A DNA stretch of 44,027 nt from JBMNQS01 sp050944255 (GTDB taxonomy: Bacteria > Bacillota > Clostridia > Christensenellales > Maliibacteriaceae). A program made the position numbers and the translations under genes. The stretch lies in contig JBMNQS010000007.1 in assembly GCA_050944255.1 (NCBI GenBank), positions 1-44,027 on the forward strand, written 5' to 3'. Numbering within the stretch: the first letter of the stretch is position 1; each line of letters opens with the position of its first letter. The notes under the pieces are model-generated. The model was not told where the DNA came from and did not search any database. It saw only the letters and a program-made list of their open reading frames with translations. Of the stretch, positions 8,683 to 16,355 are shown piece after piece.

Positions 8683-8722
8683 GGCGGGCGGTTTTCTCCA
8701 TTTTCTGAGAAAACCGCCCGCC
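8683..8722. terminator. Bidirectional terminator-like hairpin
   Basis: A perfect 16-bp stem (8683-8698 with 8707-8722) begins GGCGGGCGG and has an 8-nt T-rich loop. It lies between the convergent MBL-fold and mannose-6-phosphate isomerase genes. There is no long T-run after it, so termination may be partial. Confidence 0.6.
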
Positions 8723-8785
8723 TGCAAATTGGACGTATCGCTCGCCTCTTTACATCAAGCGCTCAATGCTGCGCCGGCGCAGTAC

Positions 8786-9880
8786 TCAAATGATCTGCGC
8801 GCCGCCGCAGCGAAGGAACGTAAACTGCCCCGACACCGTGATCTCCCCGAAATCCGCCGGCAGAAACACGCCCTGCCCCTGGCGGAACTGTGCCTGGTAA
8901 CCGTCCTGCGCCCGAAGCGTTCCGCTGCCGTAGATGGCAATGGCGGCGCTGTATGCGCCGTCGGACTTTAAGACGTAGTCCCCGTCAATGACGTACTTGA
9001 ACATGGTAAAGCGCGGCGTGTCCTGATAATCCAGCAGTTTATAGATTTGCGCCGTATCGGTTTTTTGAACCGGCTGCGGCGTTCGCATAACCTTGGAGCG
9101 GATTTCTTCCCGTGTATAGGTGGTATAGTCGAAGCAGTCCAGCATGCGGTCAAAGCCTATGCCGTAGTGCATGTCCACATCCTCAAGCGGTCCGCCCGGC
9201 ATGTTGCGCTCCAGTTTAAACGTATAATCGCAGGCATCGGCCACTTCCATGAACATGGCGCCAAAGCCCATGGCGTGGGGCATCCCGGCGGGAATCATCA
9301 GCACGTCGCCCTTGGCGATGGGCAGCTTATGCATGGCGTTTTCTATCCCCGGCACATCCTGCGCAAAAAACATTTCGCGGATCTGCTGCTTCGTCACGCC
9401 CTCTTTAAATCCCGCCAGTACGAAGGGGCCCTGCCCGTCGATCTCCCGCGTCTCCACGATATACCAGGCCTCGGCCTTTCCTGTGGGATGGTTGAGATAG
9501 CGCATGGCGTCCTGCTGAGTAGGATGCGCTTGCAAACTGAGGCGCACCACGGAATCCCCCGTGCGAAGGCCTATGCTTACGGTTTTTCCCACTTTCGACA
9601 CGTACTCCCGTCCCAGGAAGCCTTCCGGGTCGGAGGCTACGATATCCCTTAAAGTCGCTTGACTGCCGTCCTCAAGCCTGGCCAAGCTCAGGCCTTCTCC
9701 CGGCTTGCTGCTTGCCAATTGGGTCTCGATAACGGACAAGTGCCACTCTTCGCAAAGATGGCTTTCCGGCTTTACCGGCAAGCCCTTCCATTTGTCCAGC
9801 AGCGATCCGCCTACGTAGCTTCTGACGACGCGGTAATCTTCCAGTACAATGGGCCGGGTGCGCAAAGGTGAAAAATCCAT
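8786..9880 (-). CDS. manA: Class I mannose-6-phosphate isomerase
   Basis: 364 residues of the zinc-dependent cupin-type isomerase that interconverts fructose-6-P and mannose-6-P, feeding GDP-mannose synthesis or mannose use. The zinc/active-site region is seen in LQAHPTQQDAMRYL and AEAWYIVE (about 120-145), then GDVLMIPAGMPHAMG with its His (about 210-225), followed by a second cupin-like C-terminal domain. I prefer the ATG at 9880 (MDFSPLRTRP) with GGAG 10 nt upstream; an in-frame GTG at 9922 would add 14 residues without a clear site. The gene stands alone and is divergent from the thioester-protein gene. Confidence 0.88.
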   Translation of the reverse strand: MDFSPLRTRPIVLEDYRVVRSYVGGSLLDKWKGLPVKPESHLCEEWHLSVIETQLASSKPGEGLSLARLEDGSQATLRDIVASDPEGFLGREYVSKVGKTVSIGLRTGDSVVRLSLQAHPTQQDAMRYLNHPTGKAEAWYIVETREIDGQGPFVLAGFKEGVTKQQIREMFFAQDVPGIENAMHKLPIAKGDVLMIPAGMPHAMGFGAMFMEVADACDYTFKLERNMPGGPLEDVDMHYGIGFDRMLDCFDYTTYTREEIRSKVMRTPQPVQKTDTAQIYKLLDYQDTPRFTMFKYVIDGDYVLKSDGAYSAAIAIYGSGTLRAQDGYQAQFRQGQGVFLPADFGEITVSGQFTFLRCGGAQII

Positions 9881-10239
9881 GATGCCAACGCTCCATTCAT
9901 ATAGTATTTGGGTATCCTTCACATAGTATTTTGCGGTTGCGCGGCGGTACGCGGCAGCACTGCCGCCCGCTCCATCCGTATTTTCGGCGCGCCCGTTGCC
10001 TTAAACCGCCAAACATACTGTTATCAGCATATGCCCCCTGCCTTTTTCTGTCAAGTTCGGCTGGGGTATGCTCGGGCCATTTCTCTTCAGGCCGCATCGT
10101 GCGGGACAATAAGGTTGTAAAATGAATATAATATACCGAACCGCCGTCGGCTGTGCGGCACATCCGCTGTAAGATCATGCCGTCATAGACGAGGTTCAGG
10201 CAAACTTTGCAACACAACAACAAACAAAGGAGCTTTTTT
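9881..10239. other. Divergent intergenic region between manA and the thioester protein gene
   Basis: No coding sequence is supported here. Toward the right there is a possible promoter, GGGACA (10103-10108), an 18-nt spacer and TATAAT (10127-10132), about 108 nt before the ATG of the next gene. The poor -35 leaves the sigma factor open. Confidence 0.4.
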
Positions 10240-11832
10240 ATGGATGACATCCTTGAAATGGGTAACAATGGGAGCTACGACTCCTTTGAGCCCTTATATG
10301 ACTATGATTTTAATCCGGAGGCGGAAGGGTACGAAGATGCGGCATTCTACGGCGAATCTTCCATGATCGATGAACCGATGGATTTTTCAAATTTGAACGA
10401 CGACCCCTACGAGATGCCGGATGCTTATTTTGGTATGGATCAGCAGGAAGCACCCGCCGACATTTATCGTTTTTCCGTCACCATCGACGGCAGCGAGTAT
10501 CCACTCTACTGCGTACGGCACGCGGCATCCTCCGGCGATGAACCGTACCAGGCCGGCTCTCCTTTACAGACGCTTGAAAACCATCCGCAGCGGCAGCAGG
10601 ATATGGTGGCGTGGATTTCGCAGAACGCCTATCCGGCCACCAGCGCCGAAGAGACCTTTATGCTGGCGGACGTGGACGCCGCAGCGGAACCTTTCCTGGA
10701 TGAAGACGACGCCTTTGCGGCGGTGCAGGTGGCGATATGGCTGTCCCTGGGGCAGATAGACGCCGACGAAGCCGTGTTTCTGGATTGCGGCACCGGCGAG
10801 GTACATCCCAAGTCCCACCGGCTGCGGGCGGCTGCCTTTTCCCTTTTTTCACAGGCCGGGCAGTTCGCAGGGGAAGATGCCTTTGAGCAGCCTATGTCCT
10901 TTGATGCGCCCTTTGGGCAAGATACGTCCTTCGAACAAGGCGCGTTCTTTGAGCAAGCCGCGCGCTTCGAGCAGGATATGCCCTTTGAGCAAGATGCACC
11001 CTATGAGCAAGCCGCACCCTTTGAGCAGGCCGCGTCCTTTACGGGCGACGCGGACACGCTGCGGGAGCGGGCGGCGGAGGGTGCCTATGGTTCGCGTGAC
11101 CGGTCGATTTTCTGCTGCAATGCCGGATCCATTCCCAAAAACCCCTACCAGCCTTACATCGTCTTTACCAACTGTCCCCGCAAGGCGCGCAAGATACGCG
11201 GGCGGCTTGTGATCGGGCCGTTTCTGCTGCGATCCAACTGCAGGGGCAAGGTCATAATCTCTTTCCAGCCGCTTCAGTTGTGCAAAGATGATTTTTCCGT
11301 GTCCTTTGTGGACGATTGCGGAAGGCCCATTGCCCGCCCCACCGTCGGGAAGAAGTTTTACCTGGTATTGAAATCTTTCCGCAGTCCCATGTGCTTTTAT
11401 ATGACCGCCTCCATATCCGGGTTTGTTGCTCTGCAGCCGGCCGGCAATGAAGGCGGCCCGCGGCGCAATCAGGACGCCCTGGCCGGAAGGCCGCCGTCTT
11501 CCTGTACGGCCGCAACCCAGGTCTGCATCTGCCTGCAGAAGCAGAAGAAGCCGATAAAACCTGTCCCGTTGGTCCGCGCAGAAGATAGCGACGCCGGTTT
11601 TGACCGCGTCCGGGACATTCATGTTTCGCGCTCTTTCAGACCTCCAAAGCCGAAGCCGTGCCCTGTACGTCCTGCATGCATCCCCAATTTTCATCTGTTG
11701 TCCGCATGCCGGCCGTCGCACGTTTCTCCTTGCCACTCAGGGTGCAGCTCCCCTTGCCACGCTGGCTGTATTTCTCCCTGCCACAGCGGGTGCTTCCCCA
11801 AGTTCTGCCCCGGTCAATCAAGGTGCAGATAG
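10240..11832 (+). CDS. Predicted thioester-domain protein with hexapeptide repeats and Cys-rich tail
   Basis: 530 residues with an unusual order. Residues 1-70 are acidic and Tyr/Phe-rich with no signal peptide. Residues 75-185 resemble a TQXA-type thioester domain: YPLYCVRH offers Cys91 and AVQVAIWLSLG offers Gln163, the pair that can form an internal Cys-Gln thioester. Residues 213-267 are hexapeptide repeats around [FY]EQ. Residues 288-398 form a beta-rich domain with at least eight Cys, unknown to me. The tail (470-530) is Pro/Cys/His-rich with PCHSGC units. Known thioester adhesins are secreted and wall-anchored; this one has neither export signal nor LPxTG, which fits release by mother-cell lysis as a spore-surface protein (inference). 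The ATG at 10240 has AAAGGAG 6 nt upstream. The gene is monocistronic. Confidence is high for a real gene and moderate for the thioester domain. Confidence 0.7.
   Translation: MDDILEMGNNGSYDSFEPLYDYDFNPEAEGYEDAAFYGESSMIDEPMDFSNLNDDPYEMPDAYFGMDQQEAPADIYRFSVTIDGSEYPLYCVRHAASSGDEPYQAGSPLQTLENHPQRQQDMVAWISQNAYPATSAEETFMLADVDAAAEPFLDEDDAFAAVQVAIWLSLGQIDADEAVFLDCGTGEVHPKSHRLRAAAFSLFSQAGQFAGEDAFEQPMSFDAPFGQDTSFEQGAFFEQAARFEQDMPFEQDAPYEQAAPFEQAASFTGDADTLRERAAEGAYGSRDRSIFCCNAGSIPKNPYQPYIVFTNCPRKARKIRGRLVIGPFLLRSNCRGKVIISFQPLQLCKDDFSVSFVDDCGRPIARPTVGKKFYLVLKSFRSPMCFYMTASISGFVALQPAGNEGGPRRNQDALAGRPPSSCTAATQVCICLQKQKKPIKPVPLVRAEDSDAGFDRVRDIHVSRSFRPPKPKPCPVRPACIPNFHLLSACRPSHVSPCHSGCSSPCHAGCISPCHSGCFPKFCPGQSRCR
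10882..11041 (+). repeat. 18-bp coding repeat ([FY]EQ hexapeptides)
   Basis: About nine units with an 18-bp period encode [F/Y]-[E/D/G]-[Q/A]-x-x-x. The Gln and Glu at fixed positions are conserved while the third half of each unit drifts between Asp-Ala-Pro, Ala-Ala-Pro and Asp-Met-Pro. Confidence 0.85.
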
Positions 11833-11882
11833 CCCTCCCGCCCCTCCAGGGACCGGGTCCTTAAAATACCGGATCGTAAACA

Positions 11883-11918
11883 GACGCCTTACCCCGCTCA
11901 GCGATAGGGTAAGGCGTC
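11883..11918 (+). terminator. Terminator of the thioester-protein gene
   Basis: A perfect 12-bp stem GACGCCTTACCC/GGGTAAGGCGTC (11883-11894 with 11907-11918), followed by CTGTTATT, 50 bp after the stop. The T-run is short. Confidence 0.65.
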
Positions 11919-12043
11919 CTGTTATTGCATGGCGCGCTTCCTGTCCTGTTCTGGCCTCTTGGATGCGCCGCGCGCCGGTTGCGTTATGGGCACGGCCCTC
12001 CGCTGCTGACGGGTATGGCGGCGCGGCTTGGACATCCGGCGCT

Positions 12044-13009
12044 CTAGCGCGCGTTCTCCGCATAGCCGGGATTCAGGCAGAATTCGGGCACCTGTCCCGC
12101 CTCAAACTCTTTGAAGCATTTAATGATGCCGTCGAAGCCATACTGGATGCACTCAAAAGTATGGGTAGCCATATGGGGATTGAGGAACACATTGTCCATT
12201 TTCCGAAGGGGATTATCCGCCGGCGTGGGCTCGATTTCAAACACATCCAGCGCCGCCCCCGCGATCTCGCCGTTTTCAAGCGCCGCAATCAGGGCCGCCT
12301 CGTCCACCGTGCCGCCCCGGGAGGTATTGATCAAAAAGGCGCTGTTTTTCATTTTCTTCAGGAAATCCGCATTGATGATTTTTGCCGTAGAGGGCAAAAG
12401 CGGCGTATGCACGCTGACAAAATCGCTCTTTTCGGCAATTTCCTCCAGCGTCGAGGGTTTCACATTGTATTTTTGGGCGGCCTCTTCATTGAAACGGATG
12501 TCGTAGGCCAGAATGTCCACGCCGAAGCCCGACAGGTACTTGGCCACCATCTGCGCGATGTTGCCAAAGCCGACCAGCCCTACCGTGGAACCCTGGAACT
12601 GACGCGTAATGGGCCCCTTGTCCCAGCCGCCGGCGGCCATGATCTCATGAACCTTGTAGAACTTGCGGGTCATCTCCAGCATGAAGCAGACCGTCTGCTC
12701 GGCCACGCCGGTGGACATGGCGCCCGGCGTATTGCAGCAGCAGATGCCCAGCTCGGCGGCCTTTTCGATATCCACCCGATCGTAGCCGATGCCGTGGCGC
12801 ACGATGATTTTCAGGTCGCCTTTCAGCGCTTCCAGCACATTGGCGTTGAACGTCTCCAGGCCGGCGGCCACTGCGGAAAAGCCCTTGAGCTTTTCAATGG
12901 ACTCGGCCTCGTCGTTGCGCAGCATCTCCACCGGCGTCACGTCAAAGCCGGCGTCACGGACATAATTGACATACTCATCGGGAAAACTCATGGCCACTTT
13001 CAGTTTCAT
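12044..13009 (-). CDS. D-isomer-specific 2-hydroxyacid dehydrogenase
   Basis: 321 residues, NAD-dependent, of the phosphoglycerate/D-lactate dehydrogenase superfamily. The Rossmann motif GLVGFGNIAQ lies near residue 145. The catalytic triad is recognisable as Arg in INTSRGG, Glu in ALDVFEIEP and His in NPHMATHT. The ACT domain of serine-pathway SerA enzymes is absent, so a catabolic 2-ketoacid/2-hydroxyacid reaction is more likely. Start at 13009 (MKLKVAMSF) with AAAGGAG 11 nt upstream. It is the last gene of an operon with the RraA-like and SDR genes, 67 bp after the former. Substrate unknown. Confidence 0.85.
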   Translation of the reverse strand: MKLKVAMSFPDEYVNYVRDAGFDVTPVEMLRNDEAESIEKLKGFSAVAAGLETFNANVLEALKGDLKIIVRHGIGYDRVDIEKAAELGICCCNTPGAMSTGVAEQTVCFMLEMTRKFYKVHEIMAAGGWDKGPITRQFQGSTVGLVGFGNIAQMVAKYLSGFGVDILAYDIRFNEEAAQKYNVKPSTLEEIAEKSDFVSVHTPLLPSTAKIINADFLKKMKNSAFLINTSRGGTVDEAALIAALENGEIAGAALDVFEIEPTPADNPLRKMDNVFLNPHMATHTFECIQYGFDGIIKCFKEFEAGQVPEFCLNPGYAENAR

Positions 13010-13076
13010 GGATCGATACACTCCTTTAATTATAAAATGTTAATTTCAGCCCGCCGAAGCGGGCAGATATGCCAGG

Positions 13077-13784
13077 TTATTTATAGTCGCCGGAAAAAAT
13101 GCGGAAGATTTCATCCGCGTCCGTGGCCCGGGCCATGGCCTGCTGCATGCCGGCTTCCTTTTGTTGCAGCTTTATAGCAAAGTCCACCACCTGCTCCAGC
13201 TTTTCGGCGGGGAATTTCACGGCGCCGTTTTCATCCATATGGATGATCTCGCCGGGCGATACGTCCATGCCGCAGACGGACACGGGCACATTGACGGCTT
13301 TGATGGCATAGGGGCCGTGCCCGGCGGTAACGCCGGTGAGGAGGTACTGCACTTTCATGGGGCGGATCTCGTCGATATCGCGGGACGGGCCGTCGGACAC
13401 GACGCCCACGGTGCCCAGGGCTTTGAACGCCGTGGTCATATTGCCGCCGCAAAGGCCGCTTTTGGCCTTGTAGGCCTCGGGCAGGTCCTGCTTGATGACC
13501 AGCACCGTGGGTTTGCCTACATTCCCAATGGCCTGCAGGACATCCCTGAAGCTCAGGCTGTCCTCGCCTGGGGAGGGCATACCGTAAACGGCGGTCACCG
13601 CATAGCCGGCCACGCGGCCAAGCTCCGGATACATGCACTTGACGCTCTGGTCCGTGTACCAGTTGGTCTGCCAGGGGCTGTACAGCGACAGGCAGTACTC
13701 GTTGCCCGGATAGGTGGCCACCACGTTGGTAATGGACGGGGTATCGAATTTTTTCAAATCTTCAAGTAACTGAATATCGTTCAT
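13077..13784 (-). CDS. RraA-like / 4-hydroxy-4-methyl-2-oxoglutarate aldolase family protein
   Basis: 235 residues of the RraA/HMG aldolase family (old name dimethylmenaquinone methyltransferase). The core glycine-rich region LCGGNMTTAFKALGTVG is followed by VVSDGPSRDIDEI, which has the Arg-Asp that binds the divalent metal and substrate in aldolase members. In this operon with two dehydrogenases, a lyase or decarboxylase step on a hydroxylated keto acid is more plausible than RNase E inhibition, since Clostridia have a different RNA degradation system. ATG at 13784 follows GGAGG by 9 nt. It lies 18 bp after the SDR gene. Confidence 0.83.
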   Translation of the reverse strand: MNDIQLLEDLKKFDTPSITNVVATYPGNEYCLSLYSPWQTNWYTDQSVKCMYPELGRVAGYAVTAVYGMPSPGEDSLSFRDVLQAIGNVGKPTVLVIKQDLPEAYKAKSGLCGGNMTTAFKALGTVGVVSDGPSRDIDEIRPMKVQYLLTGVTAGHGPYAIKAVNVPVSVCGMDVSPGEIIHMDENGAVKFPAEKLEQVVDFAIKLQQKEAGMQQAMARATDADEIFRIFSGDYK

Positions 13785-13802
13785 AGACTTGTTCCTCCTC
13801 AT

Positions 13803-14570
13803 TTAAATTAATGTATATCCACCATCGACGACCTCTACGGCGCCGGTGGTAAAACTGGACGCGGCACTGGCCAAATACAGCATCACCGTATCGAGCTCGG
13901 CGGGCAGGCCCCAGGTGCCCCGCGGTATCTTGCGTATCCAGGCGTCGCCATAGGGATGTCCCTTCTGAATCATCGGATTTTGGGGGTGGGCGGCCATATT
14001 GCCCGGGCACACGCAGTTGACCCGCACACCATAGGGCGCCCACTCAATGGCCAGGGACTTGGTCATCATAATAATGGCCGCCTTGGACACGTTATAGGCT
14101 ACCTGGGGATTGGGATAATCCACCATGATACCGCTCTTGGAGGCGATGTTGATGATATTGCCGCTTTTCGCCGCCACCATCTCGCGCCCGAATTCCTGAC
14201 ACATGCGGAAGGTACCGTCCACATTCACGCGCATCACGCGCCGCCAGTCCTCTTCAAAGTCCATATCCAGGGTGGCTCCCACCTGGAACACGCCGGCGTT
14301 ATTGACCAGCGTATCGACTTTTCCGTATTCGCCGTAGACCGCGTCTTTGAATTTCCGGATGGAAGCGATATCGGCGATGTCCAGCTCAAGCGCCGTGGCG
14401 CGGACGCCTTCAGCCCTGAGGCGCTTTGCCGTTTCCTGCGGCGCTTTCAGGTCCGCCACCACCACATGGCTCCCGGCTTTGGCAAAGGCGATGGCATTGG
14501 CGCGCCCAAGCCCCGCCGTGGCGCCGGTAATGACCGTCACGTTCCCTTCCTGGGAGAAAGGTCCATACAT
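13803..14570 (-). CDS. Short-chain dehydrogenase/reductase (classical SDR)
   Basis: 255 residues. The cofactor motif TGATAGLGRA lies near residue 15, NNAG near 90, and the catalytic residues are Ser in NIASKSG, and Tyr/Lys in AYNVSKAA. Asp in VVADLKAP after the second strand suggests NAD(H) preference. The C-terminus ends in the usual EVVDGGYT. It is the first gene of an operon SDR-RraA-2-hydroxyacid dehydrogenase, probably for a sugar acid or polyol whose transporter is not in view. AAGGAGGGG lies 6 nt before the ATG. A promoter is placed at 14704-14732. Confidence 0.88.
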   Translation of the reverse strand: MYGPFSQEGNVTVITGATAGLGRANAIAFAKAGSHVVVADLKAPQETAKRLRAEGVRATALELDIADIASIRKFKDAVYGEYGKVDTLVNNAGVFQVGATLDMDFEEDWRRVMRVNVDGTFRMCQEFGREMVAAKSGNIINIASKSGIMVDYPNPQVAYNVSKAAIIMMTKSLAIEWAPYGVRVNCVCPGNMAAHPQNPMIQKGHPYGDAWIRKIPRGTWGLPAELDTVMLYLASAASSFTTGAVEVVDGGYTLI

Positions 14571-14703
14571 ATAAAACCCCTCCTTCGCTTAATCCGCTTT
14601 TGTTTATAGGCCAAGCCTGAAGCGCCGGTTTTGTCCTCCGAAAACATATTTTGAGATTCTTTTTGAAAAATTCCTCTATGATCCAATGTGATGCATTAGT
14701 GTT

Positions 14704-14732
14704 ATTATATCGGCAAACCCCTCCGCGCGCAA
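14704..14732 (-). promoter_or_regulatory. Promoter of the SDR-RraA-dehydrogenase operon
   Basis: Minus strand: -35 TTGCGC (14727-14732), a 17-nt spacer and -10 TATAAT (14704-14709). The leader of about 130 nt before the SDR start is AT-rich and could hold an operator; I see no clear palindrome. Confidence 0.55.
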
Positions 14733-14825
14733 CTTGCTTATGCCTTTCCCTTTGCGCACAGTTTCAGGGCGAACGCCGCATACCGCCGCATCTCTTCGGC
14801 CGCTCTCAGCCCATTAAACAGCTGT

Positions 14826-14862
14826 AAAAAAGGGGCTTGAATCTGATGATTCAACCCCTTTT
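14826..14862 (-). terminator. Terminator of the foldase lipoprotein gene
   Basis: Stem GGGGCTTGAATC/GATTCAACCCC (14832-14843 with 14848-14858, one bulge). On the minus strand it is followed by six U (complement of 14826-14831), 20 bp after the stop at 14881. Confidence 0.85.
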
Positions 14863-14880
14863 GATGCATTTTAGTTAACT

Positions 14881-16194
14881 TTAATCTTCCCAGAGCACCT
14901 CGTCGGTCAGCCCGGTCGTCAGGAAGATACCCTTTTCCGTGATGCGGTCCTCATATTTTTCGATGGGCATCTCTTCCTGCTTGGCCGACACCGCCTGGCT
15001 CAAGGCCGCCATTTCCCTCTGGTCCTGCACGTAGTTGCGCAGGCGGTCGCTGACTTCCTCATAGGGAATGGTCTTTTCCGGATACGTATCGATGGCCATA
15101 ATGATATGATAGCCAAAATCCGTGGCCACAAGGGGCGACAGATCCCCGGCCTTCTGCAGTTCCAGCGCCGCCTCCTGGAACGTGACGTTATAATTCATGG
15201 AGTGTTTGGCAATCACATAGCCCTCTTCGCGCTGGGTTTCTGTGGACAGGCCCGGGTCCTGGCCGTACTCGACAATCAGTTCGTCGAAGTCCTCGCCGTT
15301 TTTCGCCCTTTGAAGCACCTGCTCGGCCTGAGGTTTCAATTCGGCCAGCGCCTGTTCACGCAGCGCGTCGGCGCCTTCGGTATCACCGTTTGCCCGCAGC
15401 CGGCGGATCTCCGCCTGGGTGGATTCGTCAATGCCCAGAAGCACCTGTTTGACGCGCACCACATCGCCCGGATAGTAAACCAGCGTATCGCTCTTGAAGG
15501 ATTCCAGCGTCAGGAAGCGCACGACCCACGTGGTGTCGGCAGCAAAGTCTTCCTTCTGCATTTCCAGGCGCTCTTCGTAGTGGGCCTTGACGTCCTCTTC
15601 GGTAACCACCACGTCCTTGGCGTAATAATCTGCCAGAAGCTCGTCGATGACCTCGCGCTCCGCGTAGCGGATGTCCATCTCGCGGCTCACGGGGTAGGAT
15701 GTTTCCATCATCTCATCCACCGCTTTGGTGGCCATCTCCAGATAATCCAGGCTTTTGGCCTCATCGTTTTCATCCAGGATCTCTATGCCGTCATAGTAGC
15801 TGAGCACATCATCGATTCTCGCCTGGCGGTATTCGTCGGCCTTCTCCTCCACCCTTTGCTGCTGCTGGGCCGTCAGCGGATAAAAGCCCAGATCCTTGGC
15901 GATTTCCCGTTTGACGATGGATTCCACCATGCGGTCCAGCAGGTTTTTCTGCGTACTGCGGATCACGCTCTCATAAAACGGGTCCGCCTCGATCTCATCG
16001 GTAACGCCCATAGTGCTCTTCTGGCGGCTATACTCATTGAGCACCATTCTTTTAGTGATCTTTTCACCGGATACCACCGCCACCACCGTATCGAGATCGC
16101 GCTCGGGGTTGACGCTGACAAAATTACAGGCCGCAAGCAGCATCGCCGCAACGAGTACCAGCGCAACGAGCGTTTTTTTAGTCAATTTCCTCAT
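14881..16194 (-). CDS. PrsA/SurA-like peptidyl-prolyl isomerase lipoprotein
   Basis: 437 residues. A lipoprotein signal peptide is evident: MRKLTKK, a hydrophobic stretch and the lipobox LLAAC with the lipidated Cys at about residue 23. After it come a SurA N-like helical segment and a parvulin-type PPIase region with AEQVLQRAKNGEDFDELI and DLSPLVATDFGYHIIMAID. The protein would sit on the outer face of the membrane and help fold exported proteins. The start at 16194 has AAAGAGG 8 nt upstream; the longer frame to 16260 lacks a site and would bury the signal peptide. It follows mfd, as in many Clostridia, but has its own promoter (16306-16334). Confidence 0.87.
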   Translation of the reverse strand: MRKLTKKTLVALVLVAAMLLAACNFVSVNPERDLDTVVAVVSGEKITKRMVLNEYSRQKSTMGVTDEIEADPFYESVIRSTQKNLLDRMVESIVKREIAKDLGFYPLTAQQQQRVEEKADEYRQARIDDVLSYYDGIEILDENDEAKSLDYLEMATKAVDEMMETSYPVSREMDIRYAEREVIDELLADYYAKDVVVTEEDVKAHYEERLEMQKEDFAADTTWVVRFLTLESFKSDTLVYYPGDVVRVKQVLLGIDESTQAEIRRLRANGDTEGADALREQALAELKPQAEQVLQRAKNGEDFDELIVEYGQDPGLSTETQREEGYVIAKHSMNYNVTFQEAALELQKAGDLSPLVATDFGYHIIMAIDTYPEKTIPYEEVSDRLRNYVQDQREMAALSQAVSAKQEEMPIEKYEDRITEKGIFLTTGLTDEVLWED

Positions 16195-16305
16195 GGCATA
16201 AACCTCTTTCTTTGGCTGCATTTTCTTGCATTTGTCTATAGGCTGGCCGCAAGGCCGCAATATATGCCGTAAAACACCGTATGGTGCCGTTTTTCCGCTC
16301 CGCCT

Positions 16306-16334
16306 ATTATACTTAAAAACAACCGGGAATGCAA
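16306..16334 (-). promoter_or_regulatory. Promoter of the foldase lipoprotein gene
   Basis: Minus strand: -35 TTGCAT (16329-16334), a 17-nt spacer and a perfect -10 TATAAT (16306-16311), just after the mfd stop. The leader is about 105 nt. Confidence 0.65.
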
Positions 16335-16355
16335 TGATTGCGCGGCAATATTCAT

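Noticed and set aside
11600..13177. 525-codon plus-strand frame
   Set aside because: Starts inside the thioester-protein gene and runs antisense through the 2-hydroxyacid dehydrogenase and its terminator region; no family features.
15106..16272. 388-codon plus-strand frame
   Set aside because: Antisense to the foldase lipoprotein, whose lipobox and parvulin motifs are clear.
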